A stretch of DNA of 64,000 nucleotides from Flavobacterium channae. Its GTDB lineage: Bacteria > Bacteroidota > Bacteroidia > Flavobacteriales > Flavobacteriaceae. The stretch spans positions 1,178,001-1,242,000 of the forward strand of contig NZ_CP089096.1 in assembly GCF_021172165.1 (NCBI RefSeq). The letters run 5' to 3'. This document shows positions 60,901 through 64,000 of the stretch, in pieces (position 1 is the stretch's first letter; the number at the start of each line of letters is the position of its first letter). Both the position numbers and the translations under genes were made by a program. The notes below the pieces were generated by a model. The model searched no databases. It was given only the letters and a program-made list of their open reading frames with translations, and was not told where the DNA came from.

Positions 60901-61336
60901 ATGGGGTATTCTTAAACGTAATATTGGGATTTAGGTGTTGCAATGTAGCAATAAATTCTTGTTGTTTTTCAGGTGAAATGTAAATATCATCATATTTGTT
61001 ATAAGTTATAATTAAACCAATATGACTCAGCGCTGGCTTCCAAATAGTTGGCACTAAAATTCCTTTGTGATATTCAATTTTGTTTATTTTAGTTATATCA
61101 ATTTTACCCTTAAACGGTCCCGATTTCCAATGTAAATCGGTTTCTTTTATTGTATAAAAAGTGGTTCTATAGGTCCAAATTAAAAGTAGAATTATTAAAA
61201 AATGTATTGAAAACATCACTAAAAATGGCTCGTAAGAATCTTCAAAACAAGCAGGAATTGTTAATAGTAACAAAAAAAGAATAGCACCTAAAAAAACGTA
61301 TTTGTTTAATTTGCTTACTGATGATTTAAAAATCAT
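60890..61336 (-). CDS. Membrane protein with bacterial PH (bPH_6-like) domain
   Basis: 148 residues. Two N-terminal transmembrane helices (residues 13-30 and 40-57), then a PH-like domain: FYTIKETDLHWKSGPFKGKI, ITKINKIEYHKG, YDDIYISPEKQQEFIATL. The domain family is bPH_6-like, of unknown function, common in Bacteroidota. Starts 1 base after the upstream C1 peptidase stop, in one operon with it and the serine hydrolase. Confidence 0.82.
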   Translation of the reverse strand: MIFKSSVSKLNKYVFLGAILFLLLLTIPACFEDSYEPFLVMFSIHFLIILLLIWTYRTTFYTIKETDLHWKSGPFKGKIDITKINKIEYHKGILVPTIWKPALSHIGLIITYNKYDDIYISPEKQQEFIATLQHLNPNITFKNTPYVE

Positions 61337-61337
61337 A

Positions 61338-62456
61338 TTACAATCCTATTTTCTTCTTAGTGTCTTTTGTAATTCCGTCTTTATGAACCAATACAGAAAT
61401 TGCTTTTAGCTTCATATAAGGAACACTCATATACACATAACCCCCATTAGCAACTTTCTTTTCGTCGCTTCCCCAAGAGTTTTTTACTTTGTAATAAACA
61501 TTTCCTTTTTGGTCTTTTACTTTACCAACAATGTGCATTAAATGATCATCTGTAGTAGCTAAATTTTCAAATTCTTGCTGACGAAATTCAGGTGTAATAT
61601 TTTTCTCAGTAACAATTTCAGCTAAACCTGTTTTGGTATCTTCATCTTTTTCAGGAACAAAAGCAATTCCATATTTTCCTGAGAAAGTTGGTTCAGAAAC
61701 ATCACAATCTAATGAAAGAGAGTAACCATTTGCTAAAGCATTATCAATATTGGCAATAAATTCATCTAAAGACACATTGTACATACTTCCATTTGAAAAA
61801 TTATCAGGAATATTCAAGATAAATGGTTTGTAATAAGCTTCATGAGTAAAGGAAGTTAAAGTCACATAATTTTCTGGTTTTATTTTACAAAACTCAGTAA
61901 ATGACTTAGGAGTATAATTTTTTCCTTCGTACTCAAATTTTGTTGGAATACTTCCTAAATAAATATCCAAAACTGCACTTACAGCTTCTTTCCAATTTTT
62001 TGATAATTTTCCTGCCGGATTTGACACGTAGGTTTTTAGCATTGCTTCTAAAACCGCAACCATTTCGGCATGATTATGTTTGGTAGTACCATTTTCTAAA
62101 CCATCATAAATACTATTTGGTACCAAACCATATTTTGCGGTACTATTTAAAACATCATGAGCTAATGCGCCTTCGCTAAAATTTGCTTTTCCTTGACGTA
62201 AAACATAGTTTTCAGCTTTTAAAGGATAGGTTGTTCTTGCCTGAAACATTTCAGATAAATCTACTTTTTTTCCAGTAAGACGAATAATTTCAGATTCTAA
62301 AAAAGAAGAAGTTGAAAAACTCCAACAAGTACCAGTGATATCTTGAGAAATTACGGGTAAACATTCAATATCATTAACTTTCTGAAATTCATAGTTTTGA
62401 GCATTTAAACTTAATATTCCCGAACTTAAAAGAAATCCTATATATAATTTTTTCAT
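61338..62456 (-). CDS. C1-family cysteine aminopeptidase (bleomycin hydrolase-like)
   Basis: 372 residues from the ATG at 62456 (MKKLYIGFLLSSGILSLNAQ), which starts a signal peptide ending near NAQ; a TTG eight codons upstream is less likely. Papain-fold with the catalytic Cys in QDITGTCWSFSTSSFLESE, His in DDHLMHIVGKV and Asn in KVKNSWGSDEKK. The layout matches peptidase C1 / bleomycin hydrolase (PepC), which is normally cytoplasmic; here a signal peptide suggests export. First gene of the run leading into the bPH and serine hydrolase genes. Confidence 0.92.
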   Translation of the reverse strand: MKKLYIGFLLSSGILSLNAQNYEFQKVNDIECLPVISQDITGTCWSFSTSSFLESEIIRLTGKKVDLSEMFQARTTYPLKAENYVLRQGKANFSEGALAHDVLNSTAKYGLVPNSIYDGLENGTTKHNHAEMVAVLEAMLKTYVSNPAGKLSKNWKEAVSAVLDIYLGSIPTKFEYEGKNYTPKSFTEFCKIKPENYVTLTSFTHEAYYKPFILNIPDNFSNGSMYNVSLDEFIANIDNALANGYSLSLDCDVSEPTFSGKYGIAFVPEKDEDTKTGLAEIVTEKNITPEFRQQEFENLATTDDHLMHIVGKVKDQKGNVYYKVKNSWGSDEKKVANGGYVYMSVPYMKLKAISVLVHKDGITKDTKKKIGL

Positions 62457-62559
62457 TTGACTAATTGTTTGAACATGCAATATAATGCAAAAAATGAATT
62501 ATTTTTACGGAAATTTACATTTAACAAAAATTACAATTATCTATTAAAATACTTGAAAA

Positions 62560-63399
62560 ATGAGCAAAATTGAATGGAAAACTGTCAGAGAATTTGAAGA
62601 TATTACCTATAAAAAAAGTAATGGTGTTGCCAGAATTGCTTTTAATAGACCAGATGTTAGAAATGCATTTCGTCCTAAAACTACAAAAGAATTAATCGAA
62701 GCATTTTATGATGCACAAGAAGATACTTCTATTGGAGTGGTTTTACTTTCTGCTGAAGGGCCAAGTTCTAAAGACGGAATTTGGAGTTTTTGTAGTGGTG
62801 GTGACCAAAAAGCTCGTGGTCATCAAGGTTATGTAGGAGAAGACGGTTACCACAGATTAAATATTTTAGAAGTACAACGTATGATTCGCTTTATGCCAAA
62901 AGCTGTAATCTGTGTTGTTCCAGGTTGGGCTGTTGGTGGCGGACATTCGCTTCATGTAGTTTGTGATTTAACCCTAGCTAGTAAAGAACATGCAATTTTC
63001 AAGCAAACTGATGCCGACGTAACTAGTTTTGATGGTGGATACGGTTCTGCTTATTTAGCTAAAATGGTAGGTCAAAAGAAAGCGCGAGAAATTTTCTTTT
63101 TAGGAAAAAACTATTCGGCTCAAGAAGCTTTCGAAATGGGAATGGTAAATGCAGTTATTCCTCATGCTGAGTTAGAAGATACAGCTTATGAATGGGCACA
63201 AGAAATATTAGCAAAATCACCTACATCAATTAAGATGTTGAAATTTGCAATGAATCTAACTGATGATGGAATGGTTGGTCAACAAGTTTTTGCTGGTGAA
63301 GCAACTCGTTTAGCGTACATGACAGACGAAGCTAAAGAAGGTAGAGATGCATTTTTAGAAAAACGTAAACCAAATTTCGAAAAGAAATATTTACCTTAA
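62560..63399 (+). CDS. menB: 1,4-dihydroxy-2-naphthoyl-CoA synthase MenB
   Basis: 279 residues, normal length. Crotonase-fold enzyme closing the naphthoquinone ring in menaquinone synthesis. Seen: ARIAFNRPDVRNAFRPKTTKEL, oxyanion loops FCSGGDQKARG and GWAVGGGHSLHVVCDLTLAS, SFDGGYGSAYLAKMVG, EAFEMGMVN. The SGGDQ motif is diagnostic of MenB within the crotonase family. Other men genes are not within this window; a PH-domain gene follows after 57 bases. Confidence 0.97.
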   Translation: MSKIEWKTVREFEDITYKKSNGVARIAFNRPDVRNAFRPKTTKELIEAFYDAQEDTSIGVVLLSAEGPSSKDGIWSFCSGGDQKARGHQGYVGEDGYHRLNILEVQRMIRFMPKAVICVVPGWAVGGGHSLHVVCDLTLASKEHAIFKQTDADVTSFDGGYGSAYLAKMVGQKKAREIFFLGKNYSAQEAFEMGMVNAVIPHAELEDTAYEWAQEILAKSPTSIKMLKFAMNLTDDGMVGQQVFAGEATRLAYMTDEAKEGRDAFLEKRKPNFEKKYLP

Positions 63400-63456
63400 T
63401 TAAGAGAATAGAGCAAAGATAAAAGACTAAAAATTGAGTTTTAATAAACTATTTCA

Positions 63457-64000
63457 ATGCAAGAATTCACAAACAATCTTATCGACTTAAGTCAACTTCC
63501 AAAATTTGATGAAGTAAGCTTAAAAAAGCTACATCCAAAATATATCAATGTATTGCTTTTCAATTTTTTGTTGCTTTTTGTTGCTGCAATTGGTGGATTT
63601 TCTATTTTGTTTTTTTTCAAAAGAGATGCATTTTCAACACCAACTTGGATTGGAATCTTAATTGGAATTTTAGTTTTTTTAGGGTTTATCATCTTTTTTT
63701 CTAAGCTAAGTTTGAATAAAAAAGGATATGCTTTTAGAGAACATGATGCTATTTTTAAATCGGGTGTAATTTCTGAAACAACAACAATTATTCCTTTTAA
63801 TCGCGTACAACATGTAGCATTACATCAAGGTTTTATTTCAAGAAAATTAGGTTTAGCATCTATAGAATTGTTTACTGCAGGAGGAAGTAGCTCTGATTTA
63901 GAAATACCGGGATTATTATTGGCTGATGCCCAAAACATTAAAAATTTGGTTTCTCATAAAATTAATCCACCAGTAACTGAAGAAATTAATGAAACTACAT
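63457..64000 (+). CDS. Bacterial PH-domain membrane protein, 3'-truncated by window end
   Basis: Open from ATG 63457 to the last base, 181 codons seen. N-terminal soluble part (MQEFTNNLIDLSQLPKFD), two transmembrane helices (residues about 33-52 and 66-84), then a bPH_2-type domain (YAFREHDAIFKSGVI, TTIIPFNRVQHVALHQGF, LGLASIELFTAGGSSSDLEIPG). Pattern NRVQHV...LGLASIEL is that of YdbS/YdbT-like proteins, which usually have several such domains, so more sequence is expected downstream. Function unknown. Confidence 0.85.
   Translation, partial: MQEFTNNLIDLSQLPKFDEVSLKKLHPKYINVLLFNFLLLFVAAIGGFSILFFFKRDAFSTPTWIGILIGILVFLGFIIFFSKLSLNKKGYAFREHDAIFKSGVISETTTIIPFNRVQHVALHQGFISRKLGLASIELFTAGGSSSDLEIPGLLLADAQNIKNLVSHKINPPVTEEINETT

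Noticed and set aside
1..64000. CRISPR array or tandem direct repeats of uniform spacing
   Set aside because: Reading all intergenic regions showed none; all intergenic gaps are short.

Overview
The window reads as a chromosomal segment of an AT-rich member of the Bacteroidota, most likely Flavobacteriaceae (Flavobacterium or a close relative). Several things seen in the sequence point there: a fused LpxC-FabZ enzyme, a PorX-type response regulator with a PglZ domain (type IX secretion control), a PUR/DUF3276 protein, a long NusB, few Shine-Dalgarno sequences, and many copies of the Bacteroidota promoter element TAnnTTTG placed 15-35 bases upstream of start codons. No rRNA, CRISPR array, integrase, transposase or phage gene was seen. 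One tRNA (Val, anticodon TAC) is present. No gene-free stretch exceeds 300 bases.

Bases 1-13390 are a copper/silver resistance block, all on the plus strand. In order: the C-terminal half of a CusA-type RND pump, a TolC-like outer membrane factor, two tandem CusB-like adaptors that each carry a small YTCxM...CPxC metal-binding domain, an uncharacterised protein with a PD-(D/E)XK-nuclease-like C-terminus, an HMA-domain/AraC-helix fusion regulator, a CopA P1B-ATPase with one HMA and two YTCxM...CPxC domains, a MerC-like membrane protein with a Cys-rich tail, a DUF2911 protein, and a multicopper oxidase fused to an outer-membrane-barrel-like C-terminus. Together they would oxidise periplasmic Cu(I), pump cytoplasmic copper to the periplasm and export it across the outer membrane. 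A 21-base-spaced direct repeat lies between the AraC-like gene and copA. The block ends at a bidirectional terminator.

Bases 13400-26700 are mostly minus-strand housekeeping genes: ribBA, lptF/G, lolA, ftsK, dgkA and tpx, then an esterase, a DUF4870-like protein, a dihydroorotase homologue, a BatA/vWA protein and a DEAD-box helicase, with a plus-strand fasciclin gene between. Two proteins here look catalytically degenerate: the GTP cyclohydrolase II half of RibBA and the dihydroorotase-like protein. Bases 26800-36900 hold an outer-membrane POTRA/barrel protein, hemN, a thioredoxin/rhodanese/DUF2892 cluster, a CsaA-like tRNA-binding protein, a PUR protein, an ABC exporter, a Leu/Glu-type dehydrogenase, nusB, a DUF1573 lipoprotein and yajC.

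Bases 36900-45750 (minus strand) carry a YdeI-like protein, a secreted M28 peptidase, a lone hypothetical gene with foreign codon use beside a cassette-like inverted repeat, pepT, tRNA-Val, a DUF4258 protein, alanine dehydrogenase, tsaE and porX. Bases 45850-53400 are a plus-strand lipid A / translation block: HD hydrolase, a possible 30-codon leader ORF, lpxD, lpxC-fabZ, lpxA, efp, a second lpxD paralogue, an NTF2-like gene and sucD. The remainder holds clpS, prmA, a porin divergent from prmA across a palindrome, a CvfB-like RNA-binding protein, several hydrolases, a papain-fold C1 peptidase, two bacterial PH-domain proteins (the last cut by the window end) and menB.

The observations most worth following are the nuclease-like gene inside the copper operon, the HMA-AraC regulator with its two-turn direct repeat, the degenerate RibA and PyrC domains, the cassette-like orphan gene near 40 kb, and the operator-like palindrome at 54.66 kb.
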